A stretch of DNA of 64,000 bases from Phenylobacterium kunshanense (GCF_003254525.1 NZ_QFYS01000006.1:186001-250000); one strand, 5' to 3'; shown: positions 17,904 to 26,396, numbered from the stretch's first letter. A program made the numbers and translations. The notes: generated by a model not told the origin, from the letters alone.

Positions 17904-18368
17904 TCAGGCCTCCTTCTGGCCGGAGGCGCGCTTGATGGCGGCGCGGATGCGGACGTAGGTGGCGCAGCGGCAGATGTTGCCGTTCATGGCCTCGTCGATC
18001 TGCTCGTCCGTCGGCTTCGGCGTCTTCGTAAGCAGCGCAGTGGCGCTCATGATCTGGCCAGCCTGGCAATAGCCGCACTGGGCCACGTCCAGCTCGGTCC
18101 AGGCGGCCTGGACTTTCTTCCCCACCGGGTTCGCGGCCATGCCCTCGATGGTGCTGACCTTCGCCTTACCCACGCTCTCCACCGGGATCTGGCACGAGCG
18201 CATCGGCTGGCCGTCGATGTGCACCGTGCACGCGCCACAGGCGGCGACGCCGCAGCCGTACTTCGTGCCCACGAGGTTCAGGGTGTCGCGCAACACCCAG
18301 AGCAGCGGCGTATCGCCGTCCACGTCGGCGCTCAGCGCCTTGCCGTTCACATTGAGGGTATAGGCCAT
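17904..18368 (-). CDS. (2Fe-2S)-binding subunit of the molybdenum hydroxylase (IorA-like)
   Basis: Small iron-sulfur subunit of 154 residues. The N-terminal plant-ferredoxin-type cluster is held by the cysteines of GCGVAACGACTVH and RSC, and the C-terminal helical cluster by QCGYCQAGQ and NICRCATY, the full eight-cysteine pattern of this family. It passes electrons from the molybdenum centre of the partner encoded 3 bases downstream. It has no signal peptide, so it is probably carried across the membrane with the Tat-signal-bearing large subunit, as known for this group. The ATG at 18368 starts directly at the conserved MAYTLNVNG region. Confidence 0.94.
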   Translation of the reverse strand: MAYTLNVNGKALSADVDGDTPLLWVLRDTLNLVGTKYGCGVAACGACTVHIDGQPMRSCQIPVESVGKAKVSTIEGMAANPVGKKVQAAWTELDVAQCGYCQAGQIMSATALLTKTPKPTDEQIDEAMNGNICRCATYVRIRAAIKRASGQKEA

Positions 18369-18470
18369 CGCCCGTCGTCTCCGCCTTGTGCGGTCATGCT
18401 ACCGCGCGGACCGGGCGGGGCAAAGCGCGGGTGAATGACAGAACGGCAATGTTCGTCGCGCCGTCGCCGC

Positions 18471-19187
18471 CTACGTCGACGGAAGCACCACCACCGCGTC
18501 CGACAGTTCGTTCGGATTGTCGTCCGGCCGGGCCGGGAACTTCTGCGCCAGCACCTCACCGCACAGGGCGATGGCGGCGGTGAAGCCCGCCGCCGGCTCG
18601 CCACGCCGCAATCCGCTGGTGAGCGCCGCCATGGCCTTGTCCCAGACGCCCGGCTCGGCCTCGGCGTGGATGCCCTCGTCGGCGATCAGCTCGGCCATAT
18701 GTTCCGCCGCCGAGACATAGATCAGGACACCGGTCCGCTCTCGGGTGGCGTGCAGGTTCTTTGAGAGGAACTGTTCCTCCGCCCGCTGGCGCACCCGTTC
18801 GCGCTTCAGGCCGCGCGGGGTGAGCGCTCGCCGGACAGGGCCGATGGCCACGATCAGCAGGGTCGCGACGAACAGCAGCACCTGCAGCAGCAGTGTGCCG
18901 ACCAGCGCCGCACGGACCGAGGCTTCACCGATGTCCTCCACCTGCGCCGCGCTCCAGCCGCCGAAGGCGCTGATGTCGGGCACGGTCACTTCGACGCCGC
19001 CCAGCAACAGCAGCGCCGGCGCCAGCAGGGCGACGCCGGCCGCCCAGGCCACGGGGGTGGCGTGATAGTCCGAGCTGTCCTCCGCCACGACGCAGTAGAT
19101 CTCGCCCGACGTCCGCGCCTCGGCGGCCCGCACGGCGGCTTCGATCGCGGCCAGGTCATCCGCCGAAAGCAGGGGCTTGCCGCTCAC
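18471..19187 (-). CDS. TPM-domain membrane protein (second TPM protein of the LemA operon)
   Basis: A 238-residue protein with an N-terminal helix and part of a TPM fold (SADDLAAIEAAVRAAEARTS, then GEIYCVV), two central hydrophobic segments at about residues 57-80 and 105-130, and a C-terminal cytosolic or periplasmic half (GVLIYVSAAEHMAELIADEG) typical of the TPM domain. The GTG start at 19187 overlaps the TGA of the preceding TPM gene by four bases (GTGA); an earlier start would run through the glycine-rich end of that gene in another frame. It is translationally coupled as the third gene of a lemA-TPM-TPM unit. The function of TPM proteins is unsettled; links to envelope and photosystem maintenance are described for relatives. 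Confidence 0.82.
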   Translation of the reverse strand: MSGKPLLSADDLAAIEAAVRAAEARTSGEIYCVVAEDSSDYHATPVAWAAGVALLAPALLLLGGVEVTVPDISAFGGWSAAQVEDIGEASVRAALVGTLLLQVLLFVATLLIVAIGPVRRALTPRGLKRERVRQRAEEQFLSKNLHATRERTGVLIYVSAAEHMAELIADEGIHAEAEPGVWDKAMAALTSGLRRGEPAAGFTAAIALCGEVLAQKFPARPDDNPNELSDAVVVLPST

Positions 19188-20008
19188 CAGCGTCCCGAGG
19201 CGCCGCCGCCTCCTCCCGATCCGCCGCCACCGGAAAACCCTCCGCCGCCGAAGCCACCGCCACCGCTCCACCCGCCGCCGCCGTGGCCGCGGCCCGAGTT
19301 CGACAGGATCAGCGGCAGCAGCCACCAGAGGCCGCTGTCGCGCCCCCGCCGACGGCCGCCGCCGAAGGCGCGCATCACCCCGCTCAGGACCCAGAAGACC
19401 ACGAGAATGGCGAAGATGATCGGGATGATGCTCCCGCCGCCGTCCGCCTCCCGGGCCGCCGCGGCGCGCTGGGCCTCGGCCTTGGCGACCTCGGCCTTCG
19501 CCTGGTCCTCGGGCAAGCCGATCTGACGCACGATGGCGCGGGTTCCGTCCACGACGCCCTTCTCGTAGTCGCCGGCCTTGAACGCAGGCAGCACGGCGCG
19601 CTGGAGAATCAGGCTCGACAGGGCGTCGGTCATCACCGGCTCCAGGCCGTAGCCGACCTCGATCCGCACCGACCGCTCGTTGGGCGCGACGATGAGGATG
19701 ATCCCGTCGTCCTGATCCTTGCGGCCGATGCCCCAGGTGCGCAGCAGCTGGTAGCCGTAGTCTTCGATCTCATAGCCCTGCAGGGTGGGCAGGGTGGCGA
19801 CCACCACCTGGTGGCCGGTCTGCTGTTCCAGCGCGGCCAGTTCATCAGTGAGCTGCTGCTCGGCGGCCGGGGACAGCAGTTTGGCCTCGTCCACCACCCG
19901 CCCGGTGAGCGGCGGGAACTTCGGCGCCGCCAGCGCAAGCGCCGGCAGCAGGAGCCCCAGGAGGAGCGCCAGCCAGACTCCGCCGCGCGGGGCGACCGCT
20001 GTCGTCAC
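19184..20008 (-). CDS. TPM-domain protein with signal peptide and Gly/Ser-rich tail (YgcG-like)
   Basis: A 274-residue exported membrane protein. Residues 1 to about 27 are a signal peptide (LALLLGLLLPALALAAP). The TPM domain follows at about 30-160 (GRVVDEAKLLSPAAEQQLTD, then GIGRKDQDDGIILIVAPNER). A membrane helix at about 192-212 (IIPIIFAILVVFWVLSGV) and a long glycine/serine-rich end complete it. The layout is that of the YgcG family. The GTG start at 20008 overlaps the stop of the lemA-like gene by four bases. The glycine-rich tail resembles low-complexity anchors seen in relatives; its role is not known. Confidence 0.87.
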   Translation of the reverse strand: MTTAVAPRGGVWLALLLGLLLPALALAAPKFPPLTGRVVDEAKLLSPAAEQQLTDELAALEQQTGHQVVVATLPTLQGYEIEDYGYQLLRTWGIGRKDQDDGIILIVAPNERSVRIEVGYGLEPVMTDALSSLILQRAVLPAFKAGDYEKGVVDGTRAIVRQIGLPEDQAKAEVAKAEAQRAAAAREADGGGSIIPIIFAILVVFWVLSGVMRAFGGGRRRGRDSGLWWLLPLILSNSGRGHGGGGWSGGGGFGGGGFSGGGGSGGGGGASGRW

Positions 20009-20664
20009 TTCGGCGGAGCCGATCCGGGCGCAGCGCCGGCGGGCTGTGCGCCAGCCGGTTGGGCGCCGAAGTCGACCGTCGGCGCGCTCTGCGCCGTGGC
20101 AGCGGCTTCGAACAGCTGCATCGGCTTCGACCCGCTGTGCACCGTCTTCGCCCAGATGATCTGCGGGAAGGTCCGCAGCGTCGTGTTGTAGTCGCGGACC
20201 GCCTCGTTGTAGTCGCGCCGGGCGATCGCGATGCGGTTCTCAGTGCCCTCGAGCTGGCTCTGGAGCGCCATGAAATTCTCGTTCGACTTCAGGTCCGGAT
20301 ATTGCTCCTGCAGCACCCGCAGCGGGGCGATGGCGAGCGACAGTTGCTGCTGCGCCGCCGCGTAGCGCGCGAAGGCCGCCGGGTCCTGGGTGATGCCCGC
20401 GTCGGACCGCACCTGCAGCGCCCCGGCCCGCGCCTGGGAGACGCCGATCAGGACACTGGACTCCTGCGCCGCATAGCCCTTCACGGTCGCGACCAGGTTC
20501 GGGATCAGGTCGGACCGTCGCTGATACTGGTTCTGCACCTCGGCCCACTGGGCCTTGGCCCGCTCTTCCTGGGTCGGGATGGTGTTGACGCCGCAGGCGG
20601 CCAGCACCAGCGGCGCGACCAGCAGAAGCGCCAGGCGCGAGACTCGACGGATCAGGCTGTTCAT
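20005..20664 (-). CDS. LemA family lipoprotein-like protein
   Basis: A 219-residue LemA family protein. The N-terminus has a signal and lipobox ending in LVLAAC (Cys24), so it is probably a lipoprotein. The LemA core follows (AKAQWAEVQNQYQRRSDLIP, then NLVATVKGYA), largely helical with coiled-coil character, and the tail is alanine/proline-rich. The ATG at 20664 has GGGGAG upstream; an upstream in-frame start would put residues ahead of the signal. It is the first gene of a unit with two TPM proteins, a pairing that recurs in many bacteria. The molecular role is unknown. Confidence 0.9.
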   Translation of the reverse strand: MNSLIRRVSRLALLLVAPLVLAACGVNTIPTQEERAKAQWAEVQNQYQRRSDLIPNLVATVKGYAAQESSVLIGVSQARAGALQVRSDAGITQDPAAFARYAAAQQQLSLAIAPLRVLQEQYPDLKSNENFMALQSQLEGTENRIAIARRDYNEAVRDYNTTLRTFPQIIWAKTVHSGSKPMQLFEAAATAQSAPTVDFGAQPAGAQPAGAAPGSAPPK

Positions 20665-20782
20665 CAGACTCCCCAAGGATGCACACGGCCAGTGAGGCCT
20701 GACTGTGGGCCGCGCCTTGATTGCACGCAACGCCCCAACGCGCACACGGCGAGATCGGCGCCGTGTATCCGAGCAGGAAACG

Positions 20783-21559
20783 TCAGCCGGCCACCGTCGC
20801 CGGCGTCACCACCGTCACCGACCACTCAGGCTTGGGCGGCCGCTGGCGAATCTTCTCGCCCTTCAGCCAGATGAACAGCGCCTCCCAGTGGATGGCGGCG
20901 ACCACGCCTAGGGTCATCCAGGGATGGGCAATCCAGGCCTTCAGGAGGTTGCGGTCGGTCATGTCCTGCCGGCGACCGGTGAAACCGGCGGCCAGCACCC
21001 GGCCCTCGGCGTCGTCCACGTCCACGAACACCTGCACCTCGTCGCCCGGCGGCCGCATGCGGAAGGCATACGAGAGGTCCATGTCCATGAAGGGCGACAC
21101 ATAGAAGCCCTTCTCGCAGGCCTGCTTCACAACCGGCGCGTTGTCGGCCGGGATGAGATAGCTGTGCCGCTCGCCGAAGGTGTTGTTCACCTCGTAGAGG
21201 ATGGCGCTCAGCGCGCCGTCAGGACGGTGACAGTAGTAGACCGTCAGCGGATTGAACCCCGTGCCCAGGATCCGCGGCATGGCCAGCATCCGCACCGGAC
21301 CGCCGTGGGCGATCCCGGCGGCGGCGAGCTGGGCCTCCACCTGCGCCTTCAGCGGGGTGTCCGAACCGTCGCCGTGCCGGCGCGGATCGAAGCCGACGAG
21401 GTTGAACCGGGCCCGCGAGAACAGCTTCAGGTCCCGGTCGAGCGTCTCCAGCTCGTCCAGGTCCAGTAGAAGCATGAAGATGCGGTACCGCAGCTTGTGG
21501 ACGCGGGGTTTGAGCCGGGCGTGGGTGACGAGCCCGGGATATATCCCGGAGGCCGGCAT
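20783..21559 (-). CDS. DUF1365 protein
   Basis: A 258-residue protein of the DUF1365 family. Recognisable parts are the N-terminal SGIYPGLVTHARLKPRVHKL with RYRIFMLLLDLDEL, the central LGTGFNPLTVYYCHRPDG and the later EKGFYVSPFMDMD. Its start is directly adjacent to the stop of the amine-oxidase-like flavoprotein (no gap), so it is cotranscribed with it. In Rhodobacter a DUF1365 gene stands next to the same kind of flavoprotein in a singlet-oxygen-responsive, lipid-related unit. The biochemical function of DUF1365 is not established. Confidence 0.9.
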   Translation of the reverse strand: MPASGIYPGLVTHARLKPRVHKLRYRIFMLLLDLDELETLDRDLKLFSRARFNLVGFDPRRHGDGSDTPLKAQVEAQLAAAGIAHGGPVRMLAMPRILGTGFNPLTVYYCHRPDGALSAILYEVNNTFGERHSYLIPADNAPVVKQACEKGFYVSPFMDMDLSYAFRMRPPGDEVQVFVDVDDAEGRVLAAGFTGRRQDMTDRNLLKAWIAHPWMTLGVVAAIHWEALFIWLKGEKIRQRPPKPEWSVTVVTPATVAG

Positions 21560-22897
21560 CTAGGCCGCCGCCTCCGATAGCGCCGGCTCGCGCACGTGGA
21601 TCCGGCCGTTGGGGTCCGGCACCGTCCATGGCCGCTCGACGCCGCCCAGCTGCTCGGCGACCGCAAGGCCCGACTGCAGCGCGTCCTCGTGGAAGCCGTG
21701 GCCGAAGTACGAGCCGCAGAACCAGGTCCGCCGCACGCCTTGCAGGTCCCAGATCTCCTTCTGGGCGGCGATGGCCGCGCCGTCGAAGAGCGGATGGTCG
21801 TAGATCTCGGTCCGGATCAGCTTGTCCGCCGCGATCTCCTTGTTGGGGTTCAGCGTGACGAACAGGTCCGGCGCGTCCTTCAGGCTCTGCAGGCGGGTCA
21901 TCCAGTAGCTGACCGCCCCCTCGCCCGGCTTGTCGCGATAGCCGATGTGGTTCCAGCTCGACCAGGCCCGCCGGCGCTTGGGCATCAGGCAGGTGTCGGT
22001 GTGCAGCGCCACGAGGTTCCGGCTGTAGCGGAAGCAGCCCAGGATCCGTTGCTCCTCGGGCGTCGGATCCTCCAGCAGCGACAGCGCCGTGTCGCCGTGG
22101 GTGGCGATCACGACCTGATCGAACCGCTCACGGCCGCCCGCCGCCAGGCGCAGCTCCACGCCGTTGGCGTCGCGCTTCACCCCGGCCACGCGGGCGCTCT
22201 TGCGCTGCTCGCCCGGGAAGTCGGCCAGCAGCTTTTCCACATAGGCCTTCGACCCGCCGCGCACGGTGCGCCACAGGCCGCGGCCGAAGATGCTCATCAT
22301 CCCGTGGTTCAGGAAGAAGCGGATCAGGGAGGCGGCCGGGTACTGGCCGATCTCCTTCAGCGGCGTCGACCAGATCGCCGCCGCCTGCGGCAGCAGGTGG
22401 TCGTCACGGAACGCCTGGCAGTAGCCGTTCGCCTCCAGATAGTCCTCCAGCGAGGTCATCGGGGTGTCGAGGCTCGCGAGGTCCTTCGGCGCCCGCCGGT
22501 AGAAGCGGGTGATGTCGCGCAGCATCCCCCAGAACCGGGCCGAGAACAGGTTGCGCTTCTGCGCGAAGACTCCGAGCGCGCCGTAGCTGGAATATTCGAA
22601 GTCGCCGTCGTCCAGCGACACGCTCAGCGACATGTCGGCGTTCACGCTGGGCACGCCCAGATGCGCCAGCAGCGCCGTGAAGTTGGGATAGTTGCCCTCG
22701 TTGTAGACGATGAAGCCGGTGTCCACCGGCACGGGGCCGTTCAGGCCCGGCGCCTCGGCGGTGTTCGCGTGGCCGCCAAGGCGCGGATCGGCTTCGAACA
22801 GGGTCACGTCATGTCGCTTCGCCAGGAGCCAGGCAGCCGAAAGGCCCGCGACACCGCTGCCGACCACGGCCACCCGCAGGCGGTCACCACCACTCAT
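21560..22897 (-). CDS. FAD-dependent amine-oxidase-like protein (COG2907 type)
   Basis: Flavoprotein of 445 residues with the N-terminal dinucleotide motif VAVVGSGVAGLSAAWLL followed by LFEADPRLGGHANT, and a C-terminal FAD-contact region (WFCGSYFGHGFHEDALQSGL). Relatives sit beside cyclopropane-synthase-like methyltransferases; one in Rhodobacter (UfaD) is reported as a desaturase in the making of furan fatty acids. I chose the ATG at 22897 because it begins at the conserved fold; GAGGG lies upstream, though a little distant. It is divergent from the DUF1295/methyltransferase operon across 144 bases. The role in membrane fatty acid modification is inferred from context. Confidence 0.87.
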   Translation of the reverse strand: MSGGDRLRVAVVGSGVAGLSAAWLLAKRHDVTLFEADPRLGGHANTAEAPGLNGPVPVDTGFIVYNEGNYPNFTALLAHLGVPSVNADMSLSVSLDDGDFEYSSYGALGVFAQKRNLFSARFWGMLRDITRFYRRAPKDLASLDTPMTSLEDYLEANGYCQAFRDDHLLPQAAAIWSTPLKEIGQYPAASLIRFFLNHGMMSIFGRGLWRTVRGGSKAYVEKLLADFPGEQRKSARVAGVKRDANGVELRLAAGGRERFDQVVIATHGDTALSLLEDPTPEEQRILGCFRYSRNLVALHTDTCLMPKRRRAWSSWNHIGYRDKPGEGAVSYWMTRLQSLKDAPDLFVTLNPNKEIAADKLIRTEIYDHPLFDGAAIAAQKEIWDLQGVRRTWFCGSYFGHGFHEDALQSGLAVAEQLGGVERPWTVPDPNGRIHVREPALSEAAA

Positions 22898-23041
22898 TCG
22901 AACTATCACCCTCAAGAAGCACGCAAGCGCCTGGTACGTGCGGTCTTCCCCCGTCCAGGTGCTTAGCAAATGCTACGCGATCATCACAGCGCCGGATGCG
23001 TCTGAGCGCGGATCATGTTCGTATGGCTGGGCGGAGGTCGG

Positions 23042-23836
23042 ATGCTGCTGCAACTGGTGCTGGGCGTGCTGGTCGCCATGCTGGCGGTGATGGTCGCGGC
23101 GTGGGCGTTCGGCCTGGCGCGCCGCAACGGCGGCTGGACCGACGTCTTCTGGACCTGGGGCTCGGGCGCGGTGCTGGCCGTCGCCGCCTTCTGGCCCGCC
23201 GTGGGCGACATCGAACCGGCCCGCCAGACCCTGGTTGCGGCCATGGTCGTGCTCTGGGCCACGCGCCTCGGCCTCTACCTGACCCCCCGCGTCGCCGGCC
23301 ATCCCGAAGACGCCCGCTATGCGAAGTTCCGCCAGGACTTCGGCCCCCGCTATCCGATGGGCATGCTGTTCGTGACCTTGCCGCAGGCGCCGGCGACGGC
23401 GCTGCTTTCGGTTTCCGTGCTCCTGGCCGCCCACTCCCCCGGTCCGGCGCCGGCCTTGCGCGACGCCGCGGCCCTGGCCCTATTCCTGGTGGCGATCGCC
23501 GGCGAGGCGGTCGCCGACGCCCAGATGAAGCGCTTCCGCGCCGATCCCGCCAACAGGGGCAAGGTGATCGACACCGGCCTCTGGGCCTGGTCGCGCCACC
23601 CGAACTACTTTTTCCAATGGCTGGGGTGGCTTGCCTATCCGGTCATCGCCCTCGACCCCGGCCGGCCGCTCACCTGGCTCAGCCTGACCGCGCCGGCGGT
23701 CATGTACGGCCTGCTGCGCCACGTCTCGGGCGTCCCGCCGCTCGAAGCCGCCATGCTGGAATCCCGCGGCGAGGCCTTCCGCGACTACCAGCGCCGCGTG
23801 CCCGTCTTCTTCCCGTCTCCCCCCAAGAAAGCCTGA
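23042..23836 (+). CDS. DUF1295 integral membrane protein
   Basis: A 264-residue multi-spanning membrane protein of the DUF1295 family, related in fold to steroid 5-alpha-reductases and isoprenylcysteine methyltransferases. The family's C-terminal signature is seen as GLWAWSRHPNYFFQWLGW, with the downstream SGVPPLEAAMLESRGEAF. I chose the ATG at 23042 with GGAGG four bases before it; an ATG at 23015 would add nine residues. It is the first of three genes with 7 and 14 base gaps. A lipid or sterol-like reduction is a family-level guess; the linked methyltransferase supports a fatty acyl substrate. Confidence 0.87.
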   Translation: MLLQLVLGVLVAMLAVMVAAWAFGLARRNGGWTDVFWTWGSGAVLAVAAFWPAVGDIEPARQTLVAAMVVLWATRLGLYLTPRVAGHPEDARYAKFRQDFGPRYPMGMLFVTLPQAPATALLSVSVLLAAHSPGPAPALRDAAALALFLVAIAGEAVADAQMKRFRADPANRGKVIDTGLWAWSRHPNYFFQWLGWLAYPVIALDPGRPLTWLSLTAPAVMYGLLRHVSGVPPLEAAMLESRGEAFRDYQRRVPVFFPSPPKKA

Positions 23837-23843
23837 GTTCCGA

Positions 23844-24869
23844 ATGAGCCTGACCGCCGCCATCATCGACACCTTCGAAGGCGCGCCCCTGCCCGACGTG
23901 GTTCGCAAGACCGCGATCCACCTGCTTGTCGCCAATGCTCGCCGCCAGCTCTCCGCGGCCGGAGCGGACGCGGACGCGGCCTTCGCCCGCGAGATGGCCG
24001 AGCGCCCGATCGCCGAGCACACCGACGCGGCCAACGCCCAGCACTACGAGGTGCCGGCGGAGTTCTTCCTGAACTGCCTGGGCCCGCAGCTGAAATACTC
24101 CTGCGCCCTGTACGCGAACCCCGGCGACACCCTGGCCCAGGCCGAGGAGCATGGCCTCGCCGAGACCGCCGCCCACGCCGACCTCAAGGATGGCCAGCGC
24201 ATCCTGGAGCTCGGCTGCGGTTGGGGCTCGCTCTCGCTGTGGATGGCCAAGGCCTATCCGAACGCCCGCATCACCTCGGTGTCGAACTCGGCCAGCCAGC
24301 GGGCCTTCATCCTGGCCCGGGCGCAGGAGCGGGGCCTCTCGAACCTGGACGTGATCACCTGTGACATGAACGACTTCCAGGCGGACGGTGAATTCGACCG
24401 CGTGGTCTCGGTGGAGATGTTCGAGCATATGGCGAACTGGAGGGCCTTGCTCACCCGCGTGAAGGGCTGGCTGAAGCCCGACGGTCGGCTCTTCATCCAC
24501 GTCTTCACGCACCGGACCACGCCCTACCGGTTCGACGTCGACGACGAGGCCGACTGGATCGGCAAGTACTTCTTCTCGGGCGGGGTGATGCCCAGCCACG
24601 GCCTGATCACCCAGTTCCCCGACCTGTTCACCCTGGAACAGGACTGGCGCTGGAGCGGGACCCACTACGAGAAGACCGCTTTGCACTGGCTTGAGGCCTA
24701 CGACCGCAACATCGCGAAGATCCGGCCGGTGCTGGACGAGGTCTACGGCGACCAGGCCACCCTCTGGCATCGCCGCTGGCGCCTGTTCTTCCTGGCCACC
24801 GCCGGACTCTTCGGCCACCGTGGCGGTGCGGAATGGGGCGTCAGCCACTACCGGCTGAGGCCGGCGTGA
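23844..24869 (+). CDS. Cyclopropane-fatty-acyl-phospholipid synthase family methyltransferase
   Basis: SAM-dependent methyltransferase of 341 residues. The SAM-binding motif is LELGCGWGSLSLWMA at about residues 117-131, preceded by the substrate-region motif NAQHYEVPAEFFLNCLGPQL with KYSCALY and followed by VSVEMFEHM. It resembles the cyclopropane synthase group and the related UfaM/coclaurine-methyltransferase branch, which add a methylene or methyl to an unsaturated acyl chain in membrane phospholipids. The protein is shorter than classical Cfa at the N-terminus. The operon with DUF1295 and DUF2177 and the divergent flavoprotein/DUF1365 pair points to membrane lipid modification; the product (cyclopropane, methylated or furan) cannot be decided. 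Confidence 0.9.
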   Translation: MSLTAAIIDTFEGAPLPDVVRKTAIHLLVANARRQLSAAGADADAAFAREMAERPIAEHTDAANAQHYEVPAEFFLNCLGPQLKYSCALYANPGDTLAQAEEHGLAETAAHADLKDGQRILELGCGWGSLSLWMAKAYPNARITSVSNSASQRAFILARAQERGLSNLDVITCDMNDFQADGEFDRVVSVEMFEHMANWRALLTRVKGWLKPDGRLFIHVFTHRTTPYRFDVDDEADWIGKYFFSGGVMPSHGLITQFPDLFTLEQDWRWSGTHYEKTALHWLEAYDRNIAKIRPVLDEVYGDQATLWHRRWRLFFLATAGLFGHRGGAEWGVSHYRLRPA

Positions 24870-24883
24870 GGCGGGGGGAAATC

Positions 24884-25285
24884 ATGCTGAGACTGATCGC
24901 GACCTACCTGGCGACCGCGGTCGCCTTCGCGGCCATGGACTATGTCTGGCTGACGCAGGCGGGCCCCAAGGTCTATTTCCCGACCCTCGACCCCGTCGCC
25001 CTGCGCGAGGCGCGGATCGGACCCGCGGTGGTCTTCTACTTCGTCTACATCGCCGGCGTCCTGGCCCTCGCCGTCTGGCCGACCCGCGACAAGCCGCTGA
25101 TCAAGACCACCCTCACCGGCGCGATGCTGGGCGCCCTCTGCTACGCCACCTACGACCTCACCAACCAGGCGACGCTGAAGGTCTGGTCCACGCACATCAC
25201 CCTGATCGACATCACCTGGGGCACGTTCCTTACCGCCGTCGGGGCGACCGCGGGCGGCTGGACGCTCCGAAAGCTTACGCGCTGA
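24884..25285 (+). CDS. DUF2177 membrane protein
   Basis: A 133-residue integral membrane protein with four hydrophobic segments; the family is recognised by FAAMDYVWLTQAGPKVY and the later CYATYDLTNQATLK. The ATG at 24884 has GGGGGGAA just upstream and follows the methyltransferase by 14 bases. DUF2177 genes are commonly found with this lipid cluster and with anti-sigma/ECF systems in alphaproteobacteria. Its function is unknown. Confidence 0.9.
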   Translation: MLRLIATYLATAVAFAAMDYVWLTQAGPKVYFPTLDPVALREARIGPAVVFYFVYIAGVLALAVWPTRDKPLIKTTLTGAMLGALCYATYDLTNQATLKVWSTHITLIDITWGTFLTAVGATAGGWTLRKLTR

Positions 25286-25293
25286 GGGAAGGC

Positions 25294-26226
25294 CTAGGAT
25301 TCGGCCCAGGCGGCGAGCACGCCCAGTCGGGCCAGCCGGTTGAACAGACGCTCGATGTTGCCGGCGTTCTCCTGCAGCAGGGCCGCGGCCGCGGGGTGCT
25401 CTACGACCGCCGGGCCTAGCACGGTCCCCTCCCGTGAGCGTCGGCAGTATCCTGCCCGCTCCAAGGTCAGCAGTCGGCGGCGGACGATTTCAGGCGAAAG
25501 GGCCATGAGATCCGTAAGCACCGCCGTCCGCACCGGCACGAGCGGCCCGGCCGCCTCCCCGTCTGGAGGCAGGTTGGCCCGCGCCACATGCAGCAGGAGA
25601 AGACCGTCCACCGGATGGCCGACGCGGCTCGTGACCGCCTCGATGCAGCGCATCAGGTACTCGGCGAGGACGCGGTTCGCGACACGCACCGGCGGGGAGA
25701 CGCCGTTGAGATCGATGACATCGCCCACCGTTTCGCTGCCTGCGATGGGGATCGGCGGCAACGCCTGGGCGTCGGTCAGGTCGCTATAGAAGCGCCGGAG
25801 CCGCTCGTATCGGGCCAAGCTCAGGGCCTTGAACGCCGGTGACTCGAGGCGCGTCTGGGAAACCAGCACGCCGCGCGGCGTCATCACGAAGACGCCCTGG
25901 CGCGCCAGCCGAGCCACCCGCCGCCGGACTGTCTCGAACGGCAAGCGCAGGGAATGGGCGACCGCATTGATGCTGACGGGGCGTCGCACCCCTTCGGGCG
26001 GGGCGTCGTCGAGCGCGCCATAGGCGAACTGCAGGCCCACATCCTGCTTCACGGGCGCGACATTGGCGTCGAGTATCGCGGCGATCAGCAGCCGGTCGAT
26101 GATATCGCCCCCGGCGCGGCTGAGTTCGATGGAGTCGACCAGGTAGTCGAGTGACAGGCGCGACAGCCGCCGCAACGCATCGGCGTCCCACGACCCGGCG
26201 GCCTCTGGCCCAGGCGGCGCAACCAT
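25294..26226 (-). CDS. Putative transcriptional regulator with two winged-helix-like segments
   Basis: A 310-residue protein, probably cytosolic, with no named family that I recognise with certainty. It looks internally duplicated. Each half has a helical segment describing a small group (YLVDSIELSRAGGDIIDRLL; YLMRCIEAVTSRVGHPVDGL), then a likely helix-turn-helix (INAVAHSLRLPFETVRRRVA with RLARQGVFV in the first half; LTDLMALSPEIVRRRLLTLE with RAGYC in the second). It is divergent from the acyl-CoA synthetase at 26397 with 170 bases between, so it may control that gene. The DNA-binding role is inferred from the helix pattern; no ligand domain is obvious. Confidence 0.7.
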   Translation of the reverse strand: MVAPPGPEAAGSWDADALRRLSRLSLDYLVDSIELSRAGGDIIDRLLIAAILDANVAPVKQDVGLQFAYGALDDAPPEGVRRPVSINAVAHSLRLPFETVRRRVARLARQGVFVMTPRGVLVSQTRLESPAFKALSLARYERLRRFYSDLTDAQALPPIPIAGSETVGDVIDLNGVSPPVRVANRVLAEYLMRCIEAVTSRVGHPVDGLLLLHVARANLPPDGEAAGPLVPVRTAVLTDLMALSPEIVRRRLLTLERAGYCRRSREGTVLGPAVVEHPAAAALLQENAGNIERLFNRLARLGVLAAWAES

Positions 26227-26396
26227 TGGCCAAGCGTGGCGGGAGTTGTCGCCGCTGACAAGGCGACCACATGCCTGCCGCTACATGTCGCCGCCGCAAC
26301 GTACTCGGCGTTGTCCGCCCGCCTTCCGCCGTGTCATGGTCGTTTTCGAAGAACGGGAATGACGCCGCCTCAAGACGGCGCACGGAGGAAGACGGG

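Noticed and set aside
22898-23041. An ECF (ChrR-type) promoter in front of the lipid cluster
   Set aside because: TGATC-like words occur, but none has a matching second element at the right distance.
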